DNA from: Chloroflexota bacterium
GTDB taxonomy: Bacteria > Chloroflexota > Anaerolineae > Aggregatilineales > J027
DNA: 64,000 nucleotides
Reading direction: 5' to 3'
NCBI GenBank assembly: GCA_013112715.1
Contig: JABFGB010000023.1
Coordinates: forward strand, 46,451-110,450
Each line of letters opens with the position of its first letter. Within the stretch, counting starts at the first letter, position 1. Shown piece after piece: positions 17,229-26,193 of this stretch. The notes beneath the pieces are model-generated. The model did no database searches. It saw only the letters and a program-made list of their open reading frames with translations, and had not been told where the DNA came from. Position numbers and translations under genes: made by a program.

Positions 17229-18602
17229 ATGAAACCGCTTGTGTTTTTTGCTGTGATTGTGATGATTGGCCTCTCGACCACGACCTTCGCTCAAACACCT
17301 AGCCCTCTTATACAACCCGATGATCTCCGCTACTTGGGGGCATTTCGACTGCCTGAAGCGGGTTTGCGGCCCGATACGTTTGAATATGGCGGCAACGCGA
17401 TGACCTTCAATCCCGATGGGGATTCTACCGGAGCAGAGGATGGGTTTCCGGGGTCGCTATTTATTACCGGGCATGATCGTCTGCCGTATGGAGAATTACC
17501 AGATGGTAGTCGGGTAGCCGAAATCAATATCCCGGTTCCCATCAATGCCGCCCACGTAAATGATCTCAATCGCGCCGATTATTTGCAGCCCCTTACCGAT
17601 GTCACCGCAGGTTACTTTGTAGGCTTGGATGAAATTCCGCGTATCGGTCTGCAATATCTCAATCGTCCAGAAACAGGGCCGTTGATTCATATTGCGTGGG
17701 GGCAGCACCTTCATCCAGAACCAGAAGCGCCCTCACATGGGTGGTTTAGCCCCGACCTTGCCCATGCTAACCTGCAGGGGACATGGTTTGTCAGCACCGA
17801 GTATCCCTACAGTGTCAATGGCTATCTGTTTGAAATCCCGACAGAATGGGCCGATACCTATGTGGGTGGGCGTTATCTCGCCACCGGACGGTTTCGGGAT
17901 GGGGGGTGGTCGGGTATGGGGCCAGCCCTGTTTGCCTATCGCTCGTGGGATGAACAAGGGAATCCAGTGCCGGATGGTACAACCCTAGACGCCATTCCAC
18001 TGCTGCTGTATCAAACTTCTGATACCACCTCGAATATTGAGGGCAATATGAATGGATACCAACATCCTGATGAATGGGAAGGGGGTGCTTGGCTGACCAC
18101 CAGCGATGGCAGGACAGCCGTATTGTTTGTGGGTACGAAAAGCGTTGGCGAAAAATATTGGTATGGGTGGGTCAATCCGGCAGGGCCAGCATTTCCGTGT
18201 GTGGAAACCGCGTTAGTCGCCCAATTCGACGTTTGCCGTTTTGCGGATGGGACGCTGTGTCCCCCTGAAGATTTGCAGGGGTGTGAGGGCCATAATGATT
18301 ATCGTGGGTGGTGGAGTTCGGCCTTTGTCGGCCAGTTCATTTTCTATAGCCCTGATGATCTGGCACAGGTCGCACTAGGCAATTTATCTCCCGATCAACC
18401 TCAACCCTATACTGACTTGAATGTAGATGAATATCTCTATCTCAATCCCGACCAAGTGGAATTGGAGATGTTGGGAACGGGGGTGCAGCGACGGGGACGG
18501 ATTGGCGATGCGACTTATGACCGGGATAACCAATTGCTTTATGTATTGGAGCTTTTCGCGGATGGTGCTCAACCCGTCGTGCATGTGTGGCGGGTGGAAT
18601 AA
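17229..18602 (+). CDS. Secreted protein of unknown function
   Basis: This 457-aa protein has a clear signal peptide (MKPLVFFAVIVMIGL..., cleavage after TTTFA). The mature part is rich in Gly, Trp, Tyr, Asp and Pro and predicted to be mainly beta. It has recurring motifs such as RYLGAFRLP, FPGSLFITGHDR and GRYLATGRF and four cysteines near residues 320-350. I do not recognise the family; a beta-propeller or carbohydrate-active fold is possible but not shown. The ATG at 17229 has AAGGA 8 bp upstream and is preferred over a GTG at 17211. It is separated from the sugar operon by 170 bp. Confidence 0.75.
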   Translation: MKPLVFFAVIVMIGLSTTTFAQTPSPLIQPDDLRYLGAFRLPEAGLRPDTFEYGGNAMTFNPDGDSTGAEDGFPGSLFITGHDRLPYGELPDGSRVAEINIPVPINAAHVNDLNRADYLQPLTDVTAGYFVGLDEIPRIGLQYLNRPETGPLIHIAWGQHLHPEPEAPSHGWFSPDLAHANLQGTWFVSTEYPYSVNGYLFEIPTEWADTYVGGRYLATGRFRDGGWSGMGPALFAYRSWDEQGNPVPDGTTLDAIPLLLYQTSDTTSNIEGNMNGYQHPDEWEGGAWLTTSDGRTAVLFVGTKSVGEKYWYGWVNPAGPAFPCVETALVAQFDVCRFADGTLCPPEDLQGCEGHNDYRGWWSSAFVGQFIFYSPDDLAQVALGNLSPDQPQPYTDLNVDEYLYLNPDQVELEMLGTGVQRRGRIGDATYDRDNQLLYVLELFADGAQPVVHVWRVE

Positions 18603-18705
18603 GCCTCTTTGGATAGACTCACGAATTTTACATGACATTTCGCACCTTCTCATTTTCAAGGATTGAGGGACGATATTATCCATGTGTATTCAGGAGGAAG
18701 CACGC

Positions 18706-19749
18706 ATGGTATTTGAGCCAAATTTTATGACGACGCATGTGGGTAGTGTTCCACATCTTGAGCCGCGAGACCTCGGTGAGCGCTTGGCACAGCGACTGGA
18801 TATTCCAACATGGCTGCAACTTCCCCGCCGTGATTTTCGGGAAAGTATGTATGCCCAATACAGCGCCCATCTGCCCGGCATCGTAGTGGATGAACAAAAA
18901 GAGAAGATTTATTTTGATGTCACTGGTGATCTAACCCCCGCGCTAGAAACTTTTTATGAGCATTATTTGGCGGATGAGGTCGCGTATTTTGATCTCCGAC
19001 CTAGCTATTCAGCGGGTTTTCAAACCCTGCTCGATCAGTTATGCCATATCCCCGGCGAATGGGTTAAAGGGCAAGTGACTGGGCCGATCAGTTTTGGTCT
19101 GACCGTTACCGACCAAGATTTGCGGGCCAGCCTCTATCATGACCTGCTTGCCGATGCGATTGTCAAAAACACCGCCATGATTGCCCGTTGGCAAATTCAG
19201 CATTTACGCACGGTGCGCCCGAATGTCATTTTGTTTGTGGACGAACCCTATATGGCATCCTTTGGGTCGGCGTTTATCAGCCTAAGTCGTGAACAAGTAA
19301 CTGAGATGCTGAATGAGGTATTCGCCGCGATTCATCAAGAGGGGGCGCTGGCGGGGGTTCACTGCTGTGCCAATACAGATTGGTCGGTACTGCTCGAAAC
19401 CTCGGTGGATATTTTGAATCTCGATAGCAATGGGTATCTCGAAACGCTTGCACTTTATCCGGCTGAATTACGGGCGTTTTTGGATCGAGGCGGGATTATC
19501 GCTTGGGGGGCTGTTCCCAATGATGAATCGGTCACTCAGACCACGCCACAAGAATTGGCAGCGCGACTTGATGCTGGCCTGAAATTGATTTGTCAAAAAG
19601 CCGAAACCAGCGGTGTTTCCATTACGGTGCAGGAACTTCAATCACGCAGTTTATTAACCCCAAGCTGCGGGTTAGGTTCGGCCAATATTGCCGTTGCGGA
19701 GCAGGTTTTCAATATGCTGGTGGCGACAGGTGAACTGCTGCACCGCTAG
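18706..19749 (+). CDS. MesB-like folate-independent methionine synthase (core MetE fold)
   Basis: This 347-aa protein corresponds only to the C-terminal catalytic barrel of cobalamin-independent methionine synthase: THVGSVPH at the start, VKGQVTGPISFG, FVDEPYMASFG, the zinc-ligand pair in GVHCCANTDW, and the final zinc cysteine in LTPSCGLGS. It lacks the N-terminal folate-recognition half of MetE. Small core-MetE proteins encoded beside CODH/ACS genes are the MesB family, reported to take the methyl group from the corrinoid iron-sulfur protein. The CODH/ACS cluster starts just downstream. The ATG at 18706 follows a strong AGGAGG; an in-frame ATG at 18682 lies before it. Confidence 0.82.
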   Translation: MVFEPNFMTTHVGSVPHLEPRDLGERLAQRLDIPTWLQLPRRDFRESMYAQYSAHLPGIVVDEQKEKIYFDVTGDLTPALETFYEHYLADEVAYFDLRPSYSAGFQTLLDQLCHIPGEWVKGQVTGPISFGLTVTDQDLRASLYHDLLADAIVKNTAMIARWQIQHLRTVRPNVILFVDEPYMASFGSAFISLSREQVTEMLNEVFAAIHQEGALAGVHCCANTDWSVLLETSVDILNLDSNGYLETLALYPAELRAFLDRGGIIAWGAVPNDESVTQTTPQELAARLDAGLKLICQKAETSGVSITVQELQSRSLLTPSCGLGSANIAVAEQVFNMLVATGELLHR

Positions 19750-19946
19750 GCGAAAACAGTCTATTGCGAAGTTTTTCGGCATGACAATAAGAAAGAAAAC
19801 AAGGGAAGGAAATCACTTGTATTTATTCTTGCCCTAAACCACTATCAGGATTATTTAGAGCTAGTGTTGATCGAGTTGTTTACTTGACAACATCATAAAT
19901 GGACGGGTCATGGTTGCTAAAGTTTCCCAAATGAAAGTAGAGCACT

Positions 19947-20348
19947 ATGGAAACTATTATCTTAGATGTCCCGACGATGTACGGGGATCATCATGTCCTT
20001 GAAGTCCGCCGCATCTTGCTGGAGATGCCGGGAATAACGGAAGTTTATGCCAGTAGCTGTTTCGGCACCATCGAGATTTCGTTTGACCCCACTGTACTTG
20101 ATGCCGATGCTATCAAAACCACGCTGCAACAAGCGGGGTACACCGAGACAATGGCGATACCTGTAGAAAGCGCCACAACCACAAACAACGATTCCTCCTC
20201 ACCTCCTTATTTCAGACACACCATCGCTTATAAACAAACTGGCTCGACGATCAATTTTGAACAGCATGTCCCAAGTGCTGCCCATGCACTCTGGCCGTGC
20301 CCCGGTCTAGGAAGAGTCAGCAAGACGGGAGAGACCGATCATGCCTAA
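19947..20348 (+). CDS. HMA-fold protein without the CxxC metal motif, overlapping cooS
   Basis: This is a 133-aa protein. Residues 1-67 fit the heavy-metal-associated ferredoxin-like fold (beta strand TIILDVP, helix VLEVRRILLEMPGI, strands, then ADAIKTTLQQAGY). The usual MTCxxC loop is TMYGDHH, so cysteine ligands are replaced by Asp-His-His. The second half is a low-complexity linker and a tail with His and the motif HALWPCPGLGR. Its last eight bases overlap cooS, which implies coupled translation. A nickel- or cofactor-related role with CODH is inferred from position only. The upstream gap 19750-19946 has a TTGACA at 19884-19889 inside GTTGT...ACAAC arms but no good -10. Confidence 0.7.
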   Translation: METIILDVPTMYGDHHVLEVRRILLEMPGITEVYASSCFGTIEISFDPTVLDADAIKTTLQQAGYTETMAIPVESATTTNNDSSSPPYFRHTIAYKQTGSTINFEQHVPSAAHALWPCPGLGRVSKTGETDHA

Positions 20349-22356
20349 AGATAAACGTACTCCCCTTGAACAGAGTATTGATCCGGCTGCCCAAGAAATG
20401 CTCATCCGGGCGGATGAAATCGGCGTCAGTACAGCCTTTAGTCGGGCGGATGCAATGGTGCCCTGTAATATTGGTGCGGCGGGGATGTGCTGCAAATTGT
20501 GTGGTATGGGGCCTTGTCGTTTGACCAAAGAGGGTCAGACGGGGGTTTGTGGTGCGACCATTGATACCATCCAAGCCCGTAATTTTGTGCGGGCAGTAGC
20601 GGCAGGTTCGGCAGCCCATTCCGATCATGGTCGGGATATGGCGTTTACTCTCAAGGCGGTTGCGGAGGGTAAAACCGAGGGCTATATGATCCGCGATGTC
20701 GCCAAACTGCGGACAGTTGCCGCGTATTATAACATCCCTGTCGAAGGGCGTTCACCTACTGAAATTGCCAATGATCTCGCTGACCTGTATATCGCACAAT
20801 TTGGACAGCAACGCGGTTACATTGCCCCAGTGATTCGTGCTCCCGAAAAACGGCAGAAAATTTGGCAGGAGCAGGGGGTGATTCCACGTGGTATTGACCG
20901 CGAAGTCGTGGAATCCCTACACCGCACCCATATTGGGGATGACCAAGACCCCGAACACCTCTTACAACACACCATTCGCACCGCGCTGGCAGATGGGTGG
21001 GGGGGTAGCATGATTGCCACCGACATTTCCGATATTTTGTTTGGGACGCCTGCGCCGATATTGGGTCAAGCCAATCTGGGGGTACTTAAACAAGATATGG
21101 TGAATGTGGTTGTGCATGGGCATGAGCCAACTCTCAGCGAAATGATTGTGGCGGCATCCCAAGACCCGGAAATTATCGAATATGCTAAACAGGCCGGGGC
21201 GAAAGGCGTTAATTTGGCGGGGATTTGCTGCACGGCGAATGAAATCCTGATGCGTCAAGGCATTCCGGCGGCGGGTAACTTCCTGCACCAAGAGTTATCC
21301 ATTTTGACGGGTGCGGTAGAGGCGATGGTGGTGGACGTACAGTGCATCATGCAGGCCCTTGTCAAACTTGCTGAGAATTTCCATACCCTTGTCATTACCA
21401 CTTCTCCCAAAGTGAAAATCAAAGGGGCGACGCACATCGAATTTGATGAACATCATGCACTGACGATTGCCAAACAAATTTTGCGGACGGCGATTGATAA
21501 TTTTAAGAATCGCGGCCCAGTTCAAATTCCGAATGCGCGTGAGAATCTTATCCCCGGTTTTTCGCATGAATACATTAACTATATGTTGGGGGGCAGCTAT
21601 CGCGCTTCGTTCCGACCTCTCAATGACGCGATTATGACGGGACGTATTCGTGGGGTGGCCGCGATTGTCGGTTGTAATAATCCGCGCAGCACCCAAGATT
21701 ATTTGCATACCTATGTGGTCAAGGAACTACTCAAACAAGATGTGTTGGTTGTCCAGACGGGCTGCGGCGCGATTGCCAGCGCGAAGTTGGGGCTATTGCT
21801 AGGTGAGGCAGGGTTAGATCAGGTCGGGCCGGGATTACGCGAGATCTGCGAAGCGGTGGGGATTCCCCCCGTTTTGCACATGGGGTCATGCGTGGATAAC
21901 ACCCGTATTTTGACCGTGCTCACCCAGATGGTTGAAGACGGTGGTTTGGGTGACGATATTGACCAGATTCCGGCAGTGGGCTTGGCTCCTGAATGGATGA
22001 GCGAGAAGGCCCTTTCGATTGGGGCGTATTGTGTAGCGTCTGGCGCGTATGTCATTTTCGGCGGGTCGTCCCCCGTCAGCGGAATGCCAGATCGTATGTC
22101 GGATAGTGACGCGGTGCTGCACTACCTCACCGAAGGCTGGGAAAAAATCTACGGTGGTAAGCTGGAATTTGATGTTGACCCCGACAGCATGATTCAAAAG
22201 ACGCTAGAACACATTGACCGCAAACGGGCTGCGTTGGGTCTGCCCGCCTATGACCCAGAGCGTTTTGGTCGCAGTGGCGATGCACGTATCCTTGAATTAG
22301 AGCAGCTTCCGTTGGCTGAACGACGGGCGGCGCTCTATGGCGTAACTGAAAAGTAG
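20341..22356 (+). CDS. cooS: Anaerobic Ni-Fe carbon-monoxide dehydrogenase catalytic subunit
   Basis: The 671-aa protein interconverts CO2 and CO at the Ni-Fe-S C-cluster. Cysteines at 42 and 50 (D-cluster, shared by the dimer) and 51, 54, 59 and 70 (B-cluster) follow the spacing of characterised CooS/AcsA proteins. C-cluster segments include NLAGICCTANE, GCNNPRSTQDY, QTGCGAIASAKLG and LHMGSCVDN. The ASGAYVIFGGSSPVSG segment near the C-terminus is also typical. In this locus it would supply CO to AcsB through an internal channel, making it the AcsA subunit of a bacterial CODH/ACS. The gene for AcsB starts 11 bp downstream. Confidence 0.97.
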   Translation: MPKDKRTPLEQSIDPAAQEMLIRADEIGVSTAFSRADAMVPCNIGAAGMCCKLCGMGPCRLTKEGQTGVCGATIDTIQARNFVRAVAAGSAAHSDHGRDMAFTLKAVAEGKTEGYMIRDVAKLRTVAAYYNIPVEGRSPTEIANDLADLYIAQFGQQRGYIAPVIRAPEKRQKIWQEQGVIPRGIDREVVESLHRTHIGDDQDPEHLLQHTIRTALADGWGGSMIATDISDILFGTPAPILGQANLGVLKQDMVNVVVHGHEPTLSEMIVAASQDPEIIEYAKQAGAKGVNLAGICCTANEILMRQGIPAAGNFLHQELSILTGAVEAMVVDVQCIMQALVKLAENFHTLVITTSPKVKIKGATHIEFDEHHALTIAKQILRTAIDNFKNRGPVQIPNARENLIPGFSHEYINYMLGGSYRASFRPLNDAIMTGRIRGVAAIVGCNNPRSTQDYLHTYVVKELLKQDVLVVQTGCGAIASAKLGLLLGEAGLDQVGPGLREICEAVGIPPVLHMGSCVDNTRILTVLTQMVEDGGLGDDIDQIPAVGLAPEWMSEKALSIGAYCVASGAYVIFGGSSPVSGMPDRMSDSDAVLHYLTEGWEKIYGGKLEFDVDPDSMIQKTLEHIDRKRAALGLPAYDPERFGRSGDARILELEQLPLAERRAALYGVTEK

Positions 22357-22367
22357 GAGGTGAGCCA

Positions 22368-24665
22368 ATGTCCCGATATGTTGCGACTCGTGCCATTCGT
22401 GGCTCGAATGCACTAGTTACAGAAGCGGAGTTTATGCTCCGTAAAGCATTGGCAGAAAAAGGCCCGGATACCCCCGTCGCCTTTCCGAATACCGCCTACT
22501 ACCTGCCCCTCATTTTTGGCATGACAGGACAGCAGGTTGAGACGATTGGGCAATTGGAACCAGTCCTCGAACATGCCCGTGAACTCTTGCATCCCATTCC
22601 AGCAGGCCGCCATTGGACGCCCTATCTTGGTGAAACACTGGACAGCGGCATGGCGACTTTATTGGCAGCCGAAACGATTGAAGCCATTCGTTTTGTGTAT
22701 GGGCTGCAACCCGAACCTATGCCCGGCTTTCATCTGGCGGGTGGCACGGCTTTTACCAGCCCTGATGCAGGAAATGGCAATGGCGGTAGTAGTAAAGCCG
22801 ATGGACACCTCAACGGGCCGATTGATGATATTCAACTGCGCTCATGGGGGATTCAACTGGTAGACGGACGTATGCCGGGATTCGCGGCGATTGTGGGGGC
22901 GGCAAAATCGAATGAGGTCGCCGTCAAGATTGTGCGTGAATTGCAGCGGCGCAATATCCTGTGTTTCCTCTCCGGCAATGTCAACGGACGTAGCATTATT
23001 CATCAATTGGTCGAAGAAGGCGTTGAACTCGGCTATGACACCTATACGGTCCCGTTTGGCACGGATACGTTGAGTGCCGTATATGCCCTCGGTTTTGCGG
23101 TGCGTTCGGCGCTGACCTTCGGTGGGATGAAAGGCGGCATGGCCCGCGACATCTTGCTCTATAACAAACATCGGGTATTTGCGTTTGTGCTGGCGCTGGG
23201 TGAAGTGGATGATCTGAAATATGCGGCGGCGGCGGGGGCGATTAGCTTTGGTTTCCCGGTCATCGCCGACACCATCATCCCCGAAATTTTGCCGACGGGT
23301 GTTACCACCTATGAGCATGTAGTGAGTATGCCTTTTAATGAGATTGACGGCAAAGATGATCTGGAACGCGCTGAACGCCTCGTGCAGAAGTGTATTGAGG
23401 TGCGTGGGGTCAAGGTGCGGGTCGCAGATGTGCCGGTGCCGGTGCCTTACGGTTCGGCGTTTGAAGGCGAAGTCGTGCGTAAGACCGACATGCGAATTGA
23501 ATTCGGCGGCAAGAATTCCCGCTGTTTTGAATACCTCACCATGGCGGGCCTAGATGATATTGTGGACGGCAAGGTAGAAATCGTTGGCCCCGGTATGGAA
23601 GGTGTTGAGGCGCAGGGTCATTTGGATATGGGGATTGTGGTGCAGGTCGCGGGGCGGGCTATGCAGAAAGATTTTGAGCCTGTCCTAGAGCGCCAGATTC
23701 ACTATTTCGTCAATGGGGCGTCGGGAATTCAGCATATAGGCCAGCGCGACATCGCGTGGATTCGGATTTCCAACGCCGCCGCCGACAAGGGCTTTGACCT
23801 TGAGCATTTTGGCAAGATTTTGCACGCCCGCTTTCATGCCGATTTTGGCGCGATTGTGGACAAAGCGCAGATCACCCTTTATACCGACCCTGACCAATTG
23901 GCTGTATGGTTGGGGCGGGCACGCGAAGCCTATGACTATCGCAACAAACGCCTAGCTGATTTGACCGACCACGCGGTAGATGAATTTTACTCTTGCACTC
24001 TTTGCCAGTCCTTCGCGCCTAATCATGTCTGTATTGTCAGCCCCGAACGCTTGGGGTTATGCGGTGCCTACAATTGGTTGGACTGCAAGGCCTCCTTTAG
24101 CATCAACCCAACTGGCCCCAATCAACCCATCAAACTGGGTAATGTAGTAGATGCAACAAAGGGATATTGGTCAGGCACAAACGACTATGCCAAACAGGGG
24201 TCGCATGGCGTGGTTAGCGAAGTCGCTATGTATTCGATTATGGAAAACCCGATGACAGCCTGCGGATGCTTTGAGTGCATTGTCATGCTCATCCCGGAGG
24301 CGAACGGCGTGATGGTCGTTAGCCGCGAAGATACTACCATGACTCCGGCGGGGATGACCTTTAGCACCCTCGCGGGTATCGCAGGCGGGGGGATGCAAAC
24401 CCCCGGTGTGATGGGTGTCGGAAAATACTACCTTGTCAGTCCCAAATTCATTAAGGCCGATGGTGGCTTTAAGCGGGTGGTCTGGATGAGCGGCTATCTG
24501 AAAGATTCGATGGCGGATGAACTTCAAGCGGTTGCCATCCGTGAAGGCGACCCGGACTTGATTAGCCGGATTGCCGATGGCAGCAATGCCACCACCGTTG
24601 ATGAACTGCTGGCGTGGATGGAAGAACATAACCATCCAGCGCTGGTGATGGATCCCATCTTTTAA
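22368..24665 (+). CDS. acsB: CO-methylating acetyl-CoA synthase (CODH/ACS alpha subunit)
   Basis: This 765-aa protein condenses CO, a methyl group from the corrinoid protein and CoA. The A-cluster is complete: cysteines at 543, 546, 555 and 565 (CTLCQSFAPNHVC...LCG) bind the cubane, and the Cys-Gly-Cys motif at 632-634 holds the distal nickel. The length and the N-terminal Rossmann-like region that contacts CODH identify the bacterial, not archaeal, type. GGAGG precedes the ATG. A Gly/Ser-rich stretch (GNGNGGSS) near residue 137 is a short flexible insertion. It is followed 11 bp later by the CBS-domain gene. Confidence 0.97.
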   Translation: MSRYVATRAIRGSNALVTEAEFMLRKALAEKGPDTPVAFPNTAYYLPLIFGMTGQQVETIGQLEPVLEHARELLHPIPAGRHWTPYLGETLDSGMATLLAAETIEAIRFVYGLQPEPMPGFHLAGGTAFTSPDAGNGNGGSSKADGHLNGPIDDIQLRSWGIQLVDGRMPGFAAIVGAAKSNEVAVKIVRELQRRNILCFLSGNVNGRSIIHQLVEEGVELGYDTYTVPFGTDTLSAVYALGFAVRSALTFGGMKGGMARDILLYNKHRVFAFVLALGEVDDLKYAAAAGAISFGFPVIADTIIPEILPTGVTTYEHVVSMPFNEIDGKDDLERAERLVQKCIEVRGVKVRVADVPVPVPYGSAFEGEVVRKTDMRIEFGGKNSRCFEYLTMAGLDDIVDGKVEIVGPGMEGVEAQGHLDMGIVVQVAGRAMQKDFEPVLERQIHYFVNGASGIQHIGQRDIAWIRISNAAADKGFDLEHFGKILHARFHADFGAIVDKAQITLYTDPDQLAVWLGRAREAYDYRNKRLADLTDHAVDEFYSCTLCQSFAPNHVCIVSPERLGLCGAYNWLDCKASFSINPTGPNQPIKLGNVVDATKGYWSGTNDYAKQGSHGVVSEVAMYSIMENPMTACGCFECIVMLIPEANGVMVVSREDTTMTPAGMTFSTLAGIAGGGMQTPGVMGVGKYYLVSPKFIKADGGFKRVVWMSGYLKDSMADELQAVAIREGDPDLISRIADGSNATTVDELLAWMEEHNHPALVMDPIF

Positions 24666-24676
24666 GGCGCACGGCG

Positions 24677-25186
24677 ATGGCTGAACGACTGCTTGTCCGT
24701 GATTTAATGTCAGTGGGGGTGGCGACCTGTGCGCCCGACACCCCCATCATCGAAATCGCCCGTCTGCTGCTCGAAAAAAAGTTGGAGGCGGTGGTCGTTT
24801 TGAATGAAGAAGGCCACGCGGTTGGGGTGGTGAGCCAGAAGGAATTGATACAGGCATATACACGGGATAACCGCCAAGAATTGACCGCTGAAGCCGTCAT
24901 GAGCGATGGTGTCCCCTCTGTTCCACCTGATATTCCACTCACCGCCGCTGCCCAAATCATGCAAGATCAGCGCATACGGGTGGTTTATTTAATGCACCAC
25001 GCTGGAGGCATCACCTATCCAGCCGCTGTGCTGTCCTATCAACATCTTTTGCGGCATTTGGCGGCCCACAATGATGAGGAACTGAATGATTTAGGAATCA
25101 AAGCTGCCCGCCAAGCGCCCCTCGATGAATTTATACAAAAGCGCGATGCGGCACGTAAACGAGTCGATTTTCCGCATCAGGAGTGA
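24677..25186 (+). CDS. Two-CBS-domain protein inside the CODH/ACS operon
   Basis: This 169-aa protein is little more than a Bateman module. CBS1 starts at VRDLMSVGVATCAPDTPIIEIARLL, with the VVLNEEGHAVGVVSQKEL turn. CBS2 starts at AEAVMSDGVPSVPPDIPLTAAAQIM, and a charged C-terminal helix follows. CBS pairs bind adenosine ligands such as AMP, ATP or S-adenosylmethionine. It sits between acsB and acsD with gaps of 11 and 6 bp, so it is co-expressed with the complex. It has no catalytic or DNA-binding domain; an allosteric or energy-sensing partner of the pathway is an inference. Confidence 0.88.
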   Translation: MAERLLVRDLMSVGVATCAPDTPIIEIARLLLEKKLEAVVVLNEEGHAVGVVSQKELIQAYTRDNRQELTAEAVMSDGVPSVPPDIPLTAAAQIMQDQRIRVVYLMHHAGGITYPAAVLSYQHLLRHLAAHNDEELNDLGIKAARQAPLDEFIQKRDAARKRVDFPHQE

Positions 25187-25192
25187 AGATTT

Positions 25193-26167
25193 ATGACTGT
25201 CGAGATTCCAAAAGAAACATGGGCTGGGTCCGTTCGCACCGTGACGTTTGGGGCGACTGCCAGCGAAGGCGGTACACGCACCCGATCCTTGACGGTAGGT
25301 GGTCAAAAGACCCTGCCTTTTTTGCATTTTGAACACGAAACCCCGCACCCACCTCTTGTGGCGATTGAGATCAAAGACCACCGCCCCGATGATTGGTCGC
25401 CACTGCTGTTGGAGGCTTGGGGGGAGGCGGCGAATGACCCGGTGAATTGGGCAAAGGCGGCTGAAGCTGTTGGGGCGGACGTCTTGGTACTGGCCCTCAG
25501 CCTAAATGGTGTGGATGGTCAACCCACCACCCCTGAAGCGGCAGTGGCGGCGACTCAGGCCGTGTTAAAAGCCAGCGGTTTGCCCTTAATGGTTTTTGGG
25601 CCGGGGCAGCCTGAAATAGACAATGTTCTGTTAGTCGCCGTTGCCGAGGCCACCAAAGGCGAACGGCTGGTATTGGGGATCTGCGAAGATAAGAACTATC
25701 GGACGATTGTGGCAACGGCGATGGCAAACGGGCATCTTATCACCGCCCGCTCACCGATGGATGTCAATCTTGCCAAGCAGTTGAATATCCTCATCAAAGA
25801 CATGGGTTTGCCGCTGGATCGCATTTTGATGGACCCCACCACCGGGGCACTTGGCTACGGCATTGAATATGGCTACTCGGTGATGGAACGCCTGCGGTTG
25901 GCGGCCTTGCAGGGCGATGCCATGACCCAAATGCCAATGGTTGTGACCCCCGGCTTTGAGGCATGGAAAACGAAAGAGGCCAAAGTTGGGCAAGATGTTC
26001 CAGCGGCGTGGGGCGACTGGCGTGAACGTGGGATTGCATGGGAGACCTTGACCGCCGTCACCCTCATCGAATCGGGGGCGGATATTGTGGTGCTGCGTCA
26101 TCCCGAAAGTGTTGCCCGTCTGCATCAAGCCATTCAGTCATTGATGGCCCTTCCTGAATTAGCATAG
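25193..26167 (+). CDS. acsD: Corrinoid iron-sulfur protein small subunit (CODH/ACS delta)
   Basis: The 324-aa protein matches the CdhD/AcsD TIM-barrel family: LPFLHFEHETPHPPLVAIEIKDHRPDDWSP near the N-terminus, DVLVLALSLNG, then LDRILMDPTTGALGYGIEYGYSVMERLRLAAL. It pairs with AcsC to cradle the cobamide and exposes it to AcsE, AcsB and AcsV. The position ahead of acsC is usual. The ATG has AGGAG nearby, and the gap to acsC is 26 bp. Confidence 0.95.
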   Translation: MTVEIPKETWAGSVRTVTFGATASEGGTRTRSLTVGGQKTLPFLHFEHETPHPPLVAIEIKDHRPDDWSPLLLEAWGEAANDPVNWAKAAEAVGADVLVLALSLNGVDGQPTTPEAAVAATQAVLKASGLPLMVFGPGQPEIDNVLLVAVAEATKGERLVLGICEDKNYRTIVATAMANGHLITARSPMDVNLAKQLNILIKDMGLPLDRILMDPTTGALGYGIEYGYSVMERLRLAALQGDAMTQMPMVVTPGFEAWKTKEAKVGQDVPAAWGDWRERGIAWETLTAVTLIESGADIVVLRHPESVARLHQAIQSLMALPELA

Positions 26168-26193
26168 CGGCTAGGAGAGCTAGGAGACGAAAA

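Noticed and set aside
17692..17988. 98-aa plus-strand frame inside the secreted-protein gene
   Set aside because: It lies within a longer signal-peptide-bearing frame and reads as an out-of-frame Gly/Pro/Arg shadow.
19884..19912. Promoter for the CODH/ACS operon from TTGACA at 19884
   Set aside because: The expected -10 position reads GTCATG, too far from consensus to call.
22777..22800. Low-complexity Gly/Asn/Ser-coding repeat in acsB as a mobile insertion
   Set aside because: It is a short in-frame linker without flanking duplications.
22842..23318. 158-aa minus-strand frame opposite acsB
   Set aside because: It is antisense to an invariant metabolic gene and shows no domain; long antisense frames are expected here from codon bias.
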